The notes below the pieces were generated by a model, which searched no databases, was not told the DNA's origin, and was given only the letters and a program-made list of their open reading frames with translations. Below, piece after piece: positions 39,501-48,711 of a stretch of DNA of 64,000 bases. Each line of letters opens with the position of its first letter. The stretch's first letter is position 1. Source of the DNA: Owenia fusiformis (lineage: Eukaryota; Annelida; Polychaeta; Sabellida; Oweniidae); assembly GCA_903813345.2 (NCBI GenBank), contig CAIIXF020000007.1:67730-131729 (forward strand). The letters run 5' to 3'. The position numbers and the translations under genes are program-made.

Positions 39501-42500
39501 ATCACAAAATAGAATGTACCACCCCCTCCCCCCCAGTCTCCCCCCCCCCTTCCAAGATTCCGATGTCATATTCTAGTCAACTATAAAATTTAGACTTGTC
39601 TATCTAAACCAGTGGTGCCAGTTCCATTGACCTCCCAAAGGATTCAAATATTTGAAATTTATGTGTTAAACTTTCTAAAAGCTAATGAATAGAAATCAGA
39701 AACTGTTTTAATGAGTTGTAGAAAAGTCAACTGATGGGGAAATCAGCCCACTCCTTAACTCATAGATAAATAACTACAAAAATATAATAAACATGGAATT
39801 AATATTTTGGGTATGAAGAATAAGCAAATTCAGTACCCAGTCAGTGCTACAGTTGGTCATGTATGTTAACCTATTATCATGTTCTTCTCTTGTTTTTGTT
39901 GGCAGACATCCCCAGCAGCAACATCAGCAGGGCAGAGTATCCCAGCTCTAAATACCAACTTTCCAGCTTATTTCACAACCTTATGGCTACTCTTATAAAT
40001 ATGCTTATTGCAGATGTTCTTACATTTGTTTGTACATGTATGTCATACTGTCAATACTTTAATCAGATATGAATTCCTTATATTTTTTTATTTTCTGGGT
40101 GAAAAACTCATAAGTGATTGATATTTCATTCATTGGTGACCTATGCCCTTTGAAGCCAGCCTGACCTAACAGACTCATATGTCAGACAATGTATTAGCTA
40201 AGTGAATGAACAGGTGGGGAGGATAGGCAATGAATAGCAGTAGGGAACTCTGTTGGGTCAATCCTCCCCATCCCTCCCCAATCCTCCCCCACCCTCCCCA
40301 ATCCTCCCCTGTCCTCCTTCCTATTTGTCTCAATTGCATCTCCCTTACTTATATAAGTCAAGGAAACCTTCTTTGAACAAGCCTGAAAAAGAAATACATG
40401 TATATTGAACTTAAACCTGAATCTAACATGTTATTAATGTTAGTGTTTGGATATTCAAATATTTTAAAATTTGATGTTTTCAGAGTGAGAAGTTGCGTAT
40501 CCAGCGCGAGTGTGAAGACAGGACAGAGGAACAGAGTTGTCGCTATGAAGAACGTATTATAGAGTTGCACAGTGTCATAGCAGAGTTACGCAAGAAAATA
40601 GAACGTCATCATATATCTGTGATAAGGTATGATTATATAATATGATCAGGTATCTATGTAAACATTTACAGTGGAGGTATACAATTTGGTCAGTCTACCT
40701 CCTGATTTGTCAAAAAAATGTCAGAAAACTGGGTGGAGATTTGGATGAAATAACATTGATTTAATGTTGATGTTGTTGTTTACAGAGGATGCATACATAT
40801 TGTACCACTTTTGTATGGTTTCATATGATAAGTTTAAACTTTGTCAAATTGTTCAATATATGGGTAACTATAGTATGTTTTGCATGTTTACATGTTATAG
40901 GTCTATAATAGTCACTGGGTCCAGGCCAAATCCTCACAGTTGTTGAGTATCATGTCTAATTTAATTTGGCATATTGTGAACATCCAAATTGATTGAAACA
41001 AGTTACAACCATTAGAGTGATATAACTCCCTTGAATGAATTTTTAAAAAATTACATATAAACGTTAACAATATGAAGCAGTGGAATAACTGAGAAAAAAG
41101 TGAAAACTTGTGTGCCAGCTGAAAGCATACAAAATCTGAGAAGCACAGATACTTCTATATTCTAGTAAGGATGTATATGTCAATTGACCTGATTGATTAT
41201 TTAAATCATAGGAGAGCCAATTATTCCTGTACGCACTGTCAATTTTAATTTAAGTCTCTTAACTCAAAAGGTAAATGAAGCATACACTGTTGCATTTGTT
41301 TGTTTTTGGCATATGTATTATTGTTATGCATAACAGAAACTTAACTGTCAGTCTTAATAAATACATATACAGGAAATAATGGTATATTGTATTTTCTGAC
41401 ACTTAACATTTCTACTTGGACACATTTGAATGCACTTTTGCATTCTAAGTACATCACAATCGCATTTCATCATGGAGTGAGAAGCTTTATGTTATGTAAA
41501 AGGATAACTTTAATAGAGGCATAGTAAAAATAATATTGAAAGACACAATATAAAATTGAGAACTGACAATGCCTGAAAACAATGAATACTTTTTTAATGA
41601 AAAAAAGTGTTAGTTCAATTGAGAGGAGTTTACTCAAAAGAGAGATGTTCACCTGTACATGTTAAATGATTTGGATAATTCAACAGGTTTACTTTCCTGT
41701 TTTGGATTATTCTGCAGAATTACTGTATTGTTTAATTCTGCATGTTTACTATATTGGATGATTCTGCAGGTTTACTATATTGGATGATTCTGCAGGTTTA
41801 CTACAGTAGACAATTCTGCAGGTTTACTTCGTCGGATAATCTACTACACTGAATAATTCTGCAGATTTACTCAATTGCATAATTATTACTATTATGATTT
41901 ACTATACTGCACAATTCTGCAGATTTACTATTTGGGACAATTCTGCAGATTTACTATTTGGGACAATTTTGCAGATTTACTATATTGGACAATATTGCAC
42001 ATTTACTGAACAATTTTGCTTTACAGAGAGGAAGATGAGTTTGAGGAAGGATCTGAAGACAACAGGGGAAGTGCAGATGATGCTCTGAGTGCCAATGAGA
42101 ACAATGCTAATGACTCAAGACCAGGCAGCTCTCTAGGTATTACATTAAACTATACTTGATCTCAAATCTGCATCTTGACGTTTGCCAGACCAACATTCAT
42201 TTCAAAGAGGGTCTTTTTCATTTGTTATAGACACCATATATGGCCATTCATTTAGGAACTTGGACATATCTGACATTTATATTTGTGGCTGCATCACAGA
42301 ATGATTATTATCTTTTATATTGTCAATTTCATATGATACAGTCTGATGCATATCCCCAAATATTGAAGTGGAATATCATGGAGTGTTATTGAGACAATAA
42401 TTCATAGTATTTTACATTATGAAAAGTTGATAGCAGGCATCATTATCAATTTATTCCCACAACATTGAAGCAGTGTCCTCCTGCTCATCCCAATTATTTG

Positions 42501-45500
42501 TGTCATCTGGAAGATCTACGCTTTTATTATACCGTTCTGAGAATATTTCACATAAACCGATATAATCACATAATATTTTGAAAATATCCAGAATACAACC
42601 AGAATTTATTATTGCAACAGAAAATAGGAAATTAAAATTTTATGTAGTATCTGAAAAAACTAATAGTGGAGCCACAATTATGTTATTTGCATTCAAAGGA
42701 TTCATCCATACTTTTTCATAAGTAATGTTCAATTGATTTTTTCTAGGGGGTCTTGGGGGAAACGACTTGACGAGTGCGCTGTCACGGGTTGTAACAGAGC
42801 TAGAGAGTACAGTGGACCGATCTGCTCACATCACTAGGCAACAGGATGTAGATAGTGATGATGACATACCTGACAATGTAGGTGATGCTGGCAGTATAGA
42901 GGAACAGGCTATGCAGGTGAAGAAAATTAATGAAATGTAACATTTTGTCAAATTACTGCTGTTTTAGATATGTTCTCAAAAAGGGTTTTATTTTTTATAA
43001 AAGAATTATTTTCAGATGTATTTTATATTTATTTTACTTAAAAAACTACAAAATGCACTTGTCCTTCACTGACAATATATACTTTTGCTAAGCCTTATAA
43101 TAATGTGTCCCCTCTTGCTCAAACATCCCCTCATAAAAGAGAGATTTATAGGTAGGAAGTCCAGAAGCTTAACGCAAGACTAATAATTTCTAGATTGAAT
43201 AAGTGTTCATACATGAATGCTATTTTTAGAGTCAAATAAATCTAGTTGTATCTGTTCCTTAAAAGTCCCAGACACTCTTAGGAATAGTGAGTATAATAAC
43301 CGCTTTCCTAAGAACAAAAGAGAAATGCTAAATGTGATGAATAATCTGAGAAACTCTGATGTTCTAGGCTTGTAGAGAGATGGAGGAGTTGAGGATATCT
43401 CCTGGGGTGACATGTAGTGAACAATGTACATACAGACAACAGTTAGTGACCCTAGAAGCTGAGAACCTGGGCCTACAGGAGCAGATAGGACGCCAAGAGG
43501 CTGATCTCAATAAGTTCAAGGCCCAAATTGGAAGTGTACGAGAAGAGAGGGATCGGTTAAAGAGAAAGGTGGGTGTATAGGACAGATTTGATTAGAGAAT
43601 TTTAAGCTTGTATTTCAACCATTAGTTTATATTCATCTAGGACAAAACATTGCACTGATAGAAAATCATTATTCTTCAATTCAAAATCTTTACTTACCCC
43701 CCACAAAACAGAATTGATAGATGGACATTCATGAAATACTTATTGTTTGAGAAAATACTCAAAATATCGAAATCGAAAAAAATAATGACAACTTTGTGTG
43801 CTTCTTGAAGGTTCGTGAAATGCAGACCAGAATCCAGTCACTAGAGGTCTCCACTAGTCCCTTCAGCAGTAGAACATCCACACCTACCAAATCTCATGTC
43901 ATAAACCCAACTACAGGAGAGAGGTAGGAACATTTTGAACAAAAAAATAATGTCCTTCTTCTGCTGCTTATGTTGAGTTTATAATTATTAGACAACTTCA
44001 GAAATGTTTTGAAAAATTATCTTACCCCCCTATCACACCAAACTAGTTCTTACCCGTTCTTGCCAGTCCTACGAAAACGTCGTAAAACAGGCTCAATCTG
44101 GCTGTGGTCGGGAAATATGTCTAAAATAATTAGCTACTTCGTTCATAAACAGTCTTCAATACGTCCATCTCATTCGCAGTTCGTTCAGGTCGCACCACGT
44201 CGGTGTGCAACGTAGTATAAACTGTCCCTTAGTCTAGAAGGTCATCATGACCTGATTACAAAACAGTTTGGTCGCCATCGAATTTTGAATCGATTCAAAA
44301 TTCTAAATCACATACCCCATCCGGGAAAGTTCGTAAACAGACCGTAGAACGTTGTAGCTACGTTCATTCAGTTTGCACACAGTTTAAAACCGATTCAGCA
44401 ACGTTTTGACGATCACCAGAAAATTTTGAGCATGCTCTAAGTGCTGGAGGACCTACTCGTTCTAGTAGTTTCATGAAGTTTGTAAACAGATCCCAAACGG
44501 TTCTTAGTGGGTTCTTAGTACGTCAAATCCGTCCGTGCACAGTTTAAGCCCATTTTCGAGAACGTAGTGAGAACTAGTTTGGTGTGATAGTAGGGTTATT
44601 GAAGTGTTAGCGTAAAATCTACCTTGCTTGATGCAAAGAATCTTAAAAAGAATCCATGAAATATCTGGAGAATAAATCATTGAACAGTATCTCTCTCTAA
44701 CCTGGCCTGTCTGTGTATGTATTTGTCAATTGAGTCTAAAAAGTAAATCTGACTTATCTATAAAATCATGTTCTATATGGCTTCTATTAATATTCTATGT
44801 TTTCAACACCAAGCAATATTTGCATTGTATATCTAGTTCAGTCATGTAACATGTTTGCATTGCAAGATCAAAGTGACCCAGTCTCATATTTGTTTTCAAA
44901 AAGCCAGAGCAAATAAAAGAGTTTAAATGTTTAAAAGATCTGAGAGATGTAGTTATTTAAAACCATTTCCTTATCTATATTTTCATTTGAACATTTGTTT
45001 AAAAATCCTTTGATCATTTCAATACAAACTTTGTATTTTGAGAAGCCTTTTAAAATATGGTTTTATGACTTAGTTGTGTGCATATATAAGAGAGGTCATC
45101 AGTAAGAGCTCATTATTTCCAAAACTATAACAATAACATGGCAAATTACAAGAGCATCATGTTGTGTAATTGTAACACAAATTTTGTTATACCTTACAGA
45201 AGTAGTAGCAGCTACAGTGAACAGTTACCAGTGGCCAAAATAGCAGAATTGAAGAAATTGAAAACTGGCAATATTGACCGACAAGTATTAGGAGCTGAAA
45301 TGTCATCAACAGGGGTAGGTAGTTTATTGATAAGTCACTTTCGTGTTCTCACCAAATCAATTGGTAAATACCAGCTCTGCTCAAGAAGGAATTTTCAAGA
45401 TGACCATTAATAATCAAAATATGTTTTGTTAGGTGGGATTTGCTACTTCGTGGAGTTGCTGTTTTTCTAGTTTTTTTTATTTCTTCGGGGGAGGGGACTG

Positions 45501-48500
45501 TTAGGCAACATTATGTTACATAAAAAGCCTAGCATCGATTATTGTGTCAAGAATATATTCTAAAAATGTTTTTTAAAATACAACTTATCAGTTTTATGTC
45601 AACTAAGAAGTGGTGGCATATTGTTAAAACCATGGTTGAATGTCGAAATTGACTGTCATTTTTCATCATCTGTAACAATTGTTCCAGGAGATAACATTTT
45701 GGTAACATTAATGCCTTGGTACGATTTCCCTTGATTATTTTTATACAAACTGATATGCCATCTTCCAAAATCCACCCATGCAGACATCCTAGCCCATTAT
45801 GTACTGTTATTGTTTACTTCCAGTTACCCAATGCAAAGATGGCAGAACATTTAGCCCAAAACCTGCAGTCCAACGTCCATGAAATAGCTTCACAAAATGG
45901 TAGTGAAATGACTGAAAATAAAGTGCAAGAATTTGAAATTGAAGTAGAAAGACTAAACAGTAGAATAGACCATTTAAAATCACAAAATGACTACTTAGGA
46001 ATTACACTGGAGGAGAGTAAAAGCCACAGTAATAGACTAACTGAACTCATAGGTAAATATGAGTCTAATAATACAGCCCTGCAGCTGGCTATGAATTATT
46101 CCGACCATGCAATAGAGACTTATGAGGTGCTTATAGCGCTGCTGGAGAGTGATAAAGGATTGTTATTGGCTAATTGTAGGGCAGCAGGGATTGGAAATCT
46201 TCCATGTAAGTACATGATATGTTGTAAGGGGGTCTTGTGGTTCAAATCCCACTGAGATAAATGTTTTTGACAACTGTTATTATTATATTATTAGCCAATA
46301 TTTATGTTGAGGTTTGAATTACTTTTTTTGTTTATTTTTGTACATATTGACTAAGTGTCAAGAAAGTGGAAATCTCCATTGTAGAGCGCATATTTGAAGA
46401 ACGTTTTATACAACCACTGATTAAAATCACCTCACAAATAACGAAGCAAAGGCTACCATTACATGTTTTATACAAACTACAATGTGCAACTAACTTCCAG
46501 CAGGTGACAGCTCCCACAACTCTGAACCCACAGATGTACAGTCCATCTTGCATAGGGCCCACAGCTTTAAGAAAATGTCAGAAAATGCAGCCAGACAGGT
46601 GCTACAGAAACTGGATAGGAGTTGCGGTGTGCACAATCCAGGCTTAGTGGCCCAGCCCTGGGATGATCTCTCAACCACAAGCAGGACTGCCAGGTAGGTA
46701 CCTAATCAATATTTGTAAAATATAGAGTTATCATAAAGTCCCACCTAGCCTGGGTTAAAACTACATATTGCTCCACCCGAGGTTCATTTCATCGTCAATA
46801 TTATATGATATCATAGCAGATATCTTACTAACAGAAATATGGATATTTTTCAAAGTCTGATTTTAAGAATCTTGAGTGATTTCTTTTGTAACAGTACATT
46901 CCAAATTTTGTCGTACAAGTCGTTGATTTTTAATTTTCTCTTTTATCAGCACGGCTAGTTCAACAGGAAGTAGCGCAGACATGGAAAGTAGTTTTAGTAA
47001 AATGGATGAACAGCGGTTACGTGATTATGTCCAGCAATTGAAAAATGATCGGTCTGCTGTTAAACTAACTGTCCTAGAATTGGAGAGTGTCCATCTCGAC
47101 CCCTTGCAGAGTCCTGTAGGACCCACTAATCATGACACACAAAGATTGGACCTGGAGAATGCTGTACTCATGCAGGAACTAATGGCAATGAAGGTACATA
47201 GAAAGAGAGAAAGCAAAATTCTTGAGACATAATTTTCCTCTATGTATGACAATTCCTGTCTATAGAACTTGAGATGAATTAACAGAGAAATTTCTATAAG
47301 GTACAAGTGAAGTGTTGAGTGTGTACATGTTTGTTAAGCCTTATAAGTTTCACCCTTTTTCATGCTATTTCCTTTTTTCCTCGCAGGAAGAGAAGGCTGA
47401 ATACAAGGCCCAGAACTATCTCCTGGACAAAGAGAATCGGTCCCTACAGTTGAGGCTGAATGGCAAGGAATCCCAGGAGCAAGCTTACATTGTACAGATA
47501 GAGCATCTTAAATCTGAGGTTGAGGAACAGAGTGATACTGGTTATAAAAAGGTATTATTAATATTACTGAAACAGATAACATTCCATAAAAATTGCAAAT
47601 TCAATGATAAATGTTTTTGATATTCCAAAATGGCATTTTGCAAATGTTAGATCATTTGATAAAATTACTCAATTTTTGGTAAAGTAAAGTTTTGTTTTAA
47701 AAACATCACCATATACTGTATTTACTTTTAGGATGATATAGACTTTTCAACACCATCAATAACCTTGGCTGAGTTGCGATCGCAGACCTCATCAGAAATC
47801 GCACTTGACTTACAAGAGTCATTGAAAAGGGAGAAGAAACTTAAGTCAAGAGTACATGAGTTGGTGTCAACTCTCGAGAAACTGTCCAAAAATTCTGAAA
47901 TACGACACCAGCAAAGTGCAGAGTTTGTCAGTGACCTTAAACGTGCCAATAGGTAATTTGTTTTTTCTTTACAAATCAGTTCTACAAAAAATCAATTCAA
48001 ATAAATATGTTAAGAAATATCAGTGCTGTCATGCTTATTTCTGAATTTATTTAAATGTAGCTTTCTGCTTAATACACTTGTCTTACTTAACTTAATAATA
48101 CATGTCTATTATGCCAATTTATATAACACATTACAAGTTTTTTTTATCCAACCATGTTTCCATATCTATAACATTGTTGGAAATTAGTATACATCATGCA
48201 AATCCTCTCTATTAAGATACCCTTGATTTCTAATAAAAATGATGGCCATTGGAAATTCTATAATGTTCTTTCAGTGCACTGGTAACTGCCTTTGAGAAGG
48301 CAAAGAAGAAGTACCAGAGTCGGGTTAAGAAACTAGAGCAGCAAATGAAACATACAGCAGATAAATATGAAACACAGGTATACATGGAGAGTTATTTACT
48401 TTAATACTGTTGTTATATGTAGCATACTATGATTCTAGAAAAAAACAGAAGTAGCCTAAAACTAAATTATTCTAATAGGTTTAATCTAGCTTGTGTATGA

Positions 48501-48711
48501 AGTTATATGGGATAACATACCTTGCCTAGGGACACAATACTACACCCATACATACAAAGTACATATACATGTACCTTGACGTTTTCCCCCAGCCATCAGT
48601 TTTAATCCTTCATCCAAAAATTGTGCGTTTCAGATGCGGTTGTTGAAACAGCGAATCATGGCTCTGGAAGGTGATGGCTGTCGACCCCTGGCCAATGAGA
48701 CATCATTATGA
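9104..48711 (+). CDS. MCC: MCC ortholog (colorectal mutant cancer protein), 16 visible coding exons, 5' end missing
   Basis: Joining 16 GT-AG exons keeps one open frame of 987 residues plus stop; I recognise it as MCC along its length. Seen: an EF-hand segment (LCRRLNMEDV, then loop SKVSFQRFMNCR), YDSGAQDL, HLAALTSLKGEI, RYEERIIELHSVIAEL, REERDRLKRK, ERLNSRIDHLKSQND, KYESNNTALQLAMNYS, YVQQLKNDRSAVKLTVLELE, DLENAVLMQELMAMK, IEHLKSEVEEQ, EIRHQQSAEFVSDLKRAN and C-terminal NETSL. Most of the protein is predicted coiled coil. Known for the family: a cytoplasmic/membrane-associated scaffold that dampens Wnt/beta-catenin signalling and binds Scribble-type PDZ proteins through its C-terminus. The vertebrate long isoform is about 1,019 residues, so little is missing. 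The exon carrying the first EF-hand loop is absent and probably lies left of the window. Oddities: a 21-residue tandem insertion near the N-terminus and a 27 kb second intron. Confidence 0.95.
9345..9530 (+). repeat. 63-bp coding minisatellite (3 copies) in MCC exon
   Basis: Three head-to-tail 63 bp units start at 9345, 9408 and 9471; the last is a few bases short. Each encodes PVRANHEAEN-xRTESPRVWQE with only a few changes (T/F/N at one site). The unit length is a multiple of three, so the MCC frame is kept. The insertion lies between WP and SDNSL, which are nearly adjacent in vertebrate MCC. Confidence 0.93.
9553..11012 (+). other. MCC intron between exons a and b
   Basis: 1.46 kb, AT-rich, with no repeat or coding recognised. 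Confidence 0.85.
11013..11176 (+). CDS. MCC: MCC exon b
   Basis: Acceptor ...CCATTTCCAG before 11013, donor GTGAGT at 11177; phase 1 in, phase 0 out. Encodes RPESLDYDSGAQDL, matching vertebrate AARESWEYDSGARDL, and ends SMLDMANS, corresponding to YLELANT. Confidence 0.93.
14560..14740. repeat. degenerate interspersed repeat (AATCTGAACACCT family)
   Basis: AATCTGAACACC recurs at 14591, 14608 and about 14705, with related GTGAACACCTGC and a CAGTTAAACCTGGATATCC start. A related stretch (AAATGGAACACCTCTG, TAGTAGAACAC) lies at 31955-32010. Noncoding. Confidence 0.45.
15106..15323 (-). CDS. possible orphan exon inside MCC intron, unknown product
   Basis: An open stretch on the - strand reads like protein: YENISQLGRIEEDCIS, LTFFGDALTDSKPEI, SFGKYLDEKYGDVTPVML and HISMVLLANYAD. 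It is bounded by a possible acceptor (TAAGTAAG) and donor (GTAGAA). I do not recognise the family. Alternatives are a decayed retrocopy or transposon fragment, or chance. No partner exon was found nearby. Confidence 0.3.
15611..19911 (+). mobile_element. pearl/HINE-like nonautonomous element, interrupted by a 3 kb insertion
   Basis: Left end A|TCCCATCGAACGAAGTTCGG with a palindromic CGAAC-GAA-GTTCG, then GGGATATAGGGAACGCC and a (CCGT)n microsatellite at 15648-15690. A tandem ~150 bp core follows: unit ACTCAAAAAGTAGTGGAGCG..., about five copies, split across 15980-16140 and 19132-19700. The right end carries GTTCGATGGGAT, a subterminal inverted repeat of the left end, and finishes in CTGG|T. 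This matches the known layout of bivalve pearl elements and Helentron-associated elements. No transposase or Rep/helicase coding is present, so it is nonautonomous. Confidence 0.75.
16142..19131. mobile_element. A-B-A-B-A composite insertion with terminal direct repeats and 4-bp target duplication
   Basis: Three near-identical 470 bp A segments (16141-16610, 17401-17870, 18662-19131) alternate with two 790 bp B segments (16611-17400, 17871-18661). The outer ends are GGTATGAG...CTCATACC, flanked by ATAA on both sides. Removing the insert restores the pearl core sequence ...TTTACTATAACTTGAAAAG. Short open frames recur in A and B on the - strand but resemble no known protein and differ by frameshift between copies. 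It is neither a classical LTR element (no TG...CA, no primer-binding site seen) nor a simple MITE. Confidence 0.8.
20283..20977. mobile_element. 695-bp MITE with TTAA target duplication (piggyBac/Kolobok type)
   Basis: Left end TTAA|CCTTTACCATGCTGCC; right end, reversed, TTAA|CCTTTAGCGTGCTGCC, so 14 of 16 terminal bases match. TTAA duplication is typical of piggyBac and Kolobok. Near the right end the motif GGGTCCGCCGGCAG / GAGTCCGCCGGCAG occurs twice. No transposase reading frame. Confidence 0.7.
26822..27028. mobile_element. 207-bp MITE with 16-bp perfect TIRs and 6-bp target duplication
   Basis: The termini are perfect inverted repeats CAGGCCCGTAGCCAGG. The flanks carry AGACCG on both sides (26816-26821 and 27029-27034). 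The interior has poly-C runs and a GGGTTCG...CGAACCC hairpin. Superfamily not assigned; 6 bp duplications are known for a few DNA transposon groups. Confidence 0.85.
30870..31000. mobile_element. 131-bp MITE-like inverted-repeat element
   Basis: Left GAAAGCAACTTTCAACTGTC and right, reversed, GAATGCAACTTTCGGCTGTC form inverted ends (22/27 over the full length). Flanking AGCTT-type sequence also appears on both sides. No coding. Confidence 0.5.
34422..34475. repeat. poly-C tract
   Basis: Nearly uninterrupted C runs with single A or T breaks. On the - strand this is G-rich and could form a G-quadruplex. Length is likely unreliable in assembly. Confidence 0.8.
36061..36180. mobile_element. 120-bp MITE-like element with CCAAATT motifs
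   Basis: Left CTTCTACATAATTTGGCGCC and right, reversed, CTTCTACTTAATTTGGTGCT are inverted (about 17 of 20). CACCAAATTAAGTAG occurs twice within it. Target duplication not evident. Confidence 0.5.
38116..38229 (+). CDS. MCC: MCC exon c
   Basis: 38 codons in phase 0/0 between TTTTCCAG and GTAAGA. LHLAALTSLKGEIIDLNNQL aligns with vertebrate LHLAALASLKGDIVELNKRL and begins the first coiled coil. It follows a 27 kb intron. Confidence 0.95.
38230..40483 (+). other. MCC intron between exons c and d
   Basis: Noncoding, with C-rich tracts at about 39521-39550 and 40262-40314. Open frames such as 39863-40072 show no homology that I recognise. Confidence 0.8.
40262..40314 (-). repeat. C-rich TCCTCCCC repeat, potential G-quadruplex on - strand
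   Basis: Five or more C3-C5 runs separated by 1-6 bases (CCTCCCCATCCCTCCCC, then CCTCCCCCACCCTCCCC). The complementary strand fits G3+N1-7. It lies 170 bp upstream of MCC exon d. Confidence 0.6.
40484..40626 (+). CDS. MCC: MCC exon d
   Basis: Acceptor GATGTTTTCAG, donor GTATGA; phase 0 in, phase 2 out. Encodes CRYEERIIELHSVIAELRKK, nearly identical to vertebrate LRYEERITELHSVIAELNKK. Confidence 0.95.
40627..41689 (+). other. MCC intron between exons d and e (left part)
   Basis: AT-rich with no feature recognised before the 26 bp minisatellite. Confidence 0.8.
41690..42026 (+). repeat. 26-bp minisatellite running into an MCC splice acceptor
   Basis: About ten units of GCAGGTTTACTATATTGGAT-GATTCT, degenerate, with two insertions. 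The final shortened units (GCACATTTACTGAACAATTTT, GCTTTACAG) merge with the acceptor of MCC exon e at 42026. Confidence 0.8.
42027..42136 (+). CDS. MCC: MCC exon e
   Basis: Acceptor TTTGCTTTACAG, donor GTATTA; phase 2 in, phase 1 out. Encodes REEDEFEEGSED followed by a Ser/Asn-rich linker; vertebrate counterpart IREEDEYSEL. The acceptor is embedded in the last units of a 26 bp minisatellite. Confidence 0.9.
42137..42746 (+). other. MCC intron between exons e and f
   Basis: Nothing recognised. Confidence 0.85.
42747..42916 (+). CDS. MCC: MCC exon f
   Basis: Acceptor GATTTTTTCTAG, donor GTGAAG; phase 1 in, phase 0 out. Encodes LTSALSRVVTELESTVDRS, like vertebrate LNSELQRVLTGLENVV, then an acidic stretch DSDDDIPDN. 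Confidence 0.88.
42917..43367 (+). other. MCC intron between exons f and g
   Basis: Nothing recognised. Confidence 0.85.
43368..43568 (+). CDS. MCC: MCC exon g
   Basis: 67 codons in phase 0/0 (TGATGTTCTAG / GTGGGT). Coiled coil ending in QIGSVREERDRLKRK, like vertebrate TMNAIREERDRLRRR. Confidence 0.93.
43811..43923 (+). CDS. MCC: MCC exon h
   Basis: Acceptor CTTCTTGAAG, donor GTAGGA; phase 0 in, phase 2 out. VREMQTRIQSLEVS...VINPTTGER corresponds to vertebrate VRELQTRLQSVQ...PINPSTGEL. The acceptor is a weak AAG, but the phases and the match support it. Confidence 0.9.
44025..44595. mobile_element. 571-bp MITE, PIF/Harbinger-like
   Basis: The ends are inverted repeats sharing CTATCACACCAAACTAGTTC without mismatch (21 bp in all), extended by CCC at the outer edge. 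TTA flanks both sides (44022-44024 and 44596-44598), as expected for Harbinger-type target duplication. GC and CpG content are visibly higher than in the surrounding intron. It sits between MCC exons h and i. No transposase. Confidence 0.7.
45200..45314 (+). CDS. MCC: MCC exon i
   Basis: Acceptor TATACCTTACAG, donor GTAGGT; phase 2 in, phase 0 out. LPVAKIAELKKLKTG...RQVLGAEMSSTG corresponds to vertebrate IPIAKIAERVKLSKTR...RPVLGSEISSIG. Confidence 0.94.
45315..45823 (+). other. MCC intron between exons i and j
   Basis: Contains the solo HINE 3' end at 45431-45470; otherwise nothing recognised. Confidence 0.8.
45431..45470 (+). mobile_element. solo 3' end of the pearl/HINE-like family
   Basis: GTGGGATTTGCTACTTCGTGG followed by AGTTGC and TTTTTCTAG|T matches the 3' hairpin and CTAG end of the element at 51606-51644. 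No 5' half is seen. It lies in the MCC intron after 45314. Confidence 0.6.
45824..46205 (+). CDS. MCC: MCC exon j (most conserved coiled coil)
   Basis: Acceptor GTTTACTTCCAG, donor GTAAGT; phase 0 in, phase 1 out, 127 codons. Contains MAEHLAQNLQ, FEIEVERLNSRIDHLKSQND, KYESNNTALQLAMNYSDHAI and NCRAAGIG, all recognisable in vertebrate MCC. This is the region shared with the MCC-related Usher-binding protein family. Confidence 0.96.
46501..46693 (+). CDS. MCC: MCC exon k
   Basis: Acceptor TAACTTCCAG, donor GTAGGT; phase 1 in, phase 2 out. SILHRAHSFKKMSENAARQV followed by LQKLDRSCGV...QPWDDLS matches vertebrate MLKRAHDCRKTAENAAKALLMKLDGSCGG...QPWESLS. Other frames here are also open but do not match the family. 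Confidence 0.94.
46950..47193 (+). CDS. MCC: MCC exon l
   Basis: Acceptor TCTTTTATCAG, donor GTACAT; phase 2 in, phase 0 out. DEQRLRDYVQQLKNDRSAVK and RLDLENAVLMQELMAMK are almost identical to vertebrate MCC. Confidence 0.96.
47387..47551 (+). CDS. MCC: MCC exon m
   Basis: 55 codons in phase 0/0 (TTTCCTCGCAG / GTATTA). EEKAEYKAQNYLLDKENRSL and YIVQIEHLKSEVEEQ match the vertebrate coiled coil MAELKAQLYLLEKEKKAL...YLVHIEHLKSEVEEQ. Confidence 0.95.
47732..47952 (+). CDS. MCC: MCC exon n
   Basis: Acceptor TTTACTTTTAG, donor GTAATT; phase 0 in, phase 2 out. LAELRSQTSSEIALDLQ, LKREKKLKSRVHELVSTLEK and NSEIRHQQSAEFVSDLKRAN match vertebrate MCC nearly residue for residue. Confidence 0.96.
48275..48377 (+). 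CDS. MCC: MCC exon o
   Basis: Acceptor GTTCTTTCAG, donor GTATAC; phase 2 in, phase 0 out. SALVTAFEKAKKKYQSRVKK corresponds to vertebrate SNLVAAYEKAKKKHQNKLKK. Confidence 0.94.
48634..48711 (+). CDS. MCC: MCC last coding exon with PDZ-binding C-terminus
   Basis: Acceptor GTGCGTTTCAG before 48634; 25 codons then TGA. MRLLKQRIMALEGDG...NETSL matches vertebrate VRMLKQRIALLEEE...NETSL. The final TSL is a class I PDZ ligand, which in vertebrates binds Scribble-type proteins; it is fully conserved. Confidence 0.95.
   Translation: MRLLKQRIMALEGDGCRPLANETSL

Noticed and set aside
46206-46256. tRNA-like B box (GTGGTTCAAATCCCAC)
   Set aside because: Only a T-arm-like motif; no acceptor stem, D-arm or A box at the right distance. 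It follows an MCC donor site.
46366-46647. Open frame across MCC exon k in another frame
   Set aside because: The frame giving SILHRAHSFKKMSENAARQV matches MCC and fits the neighbouring phases; this one does not.
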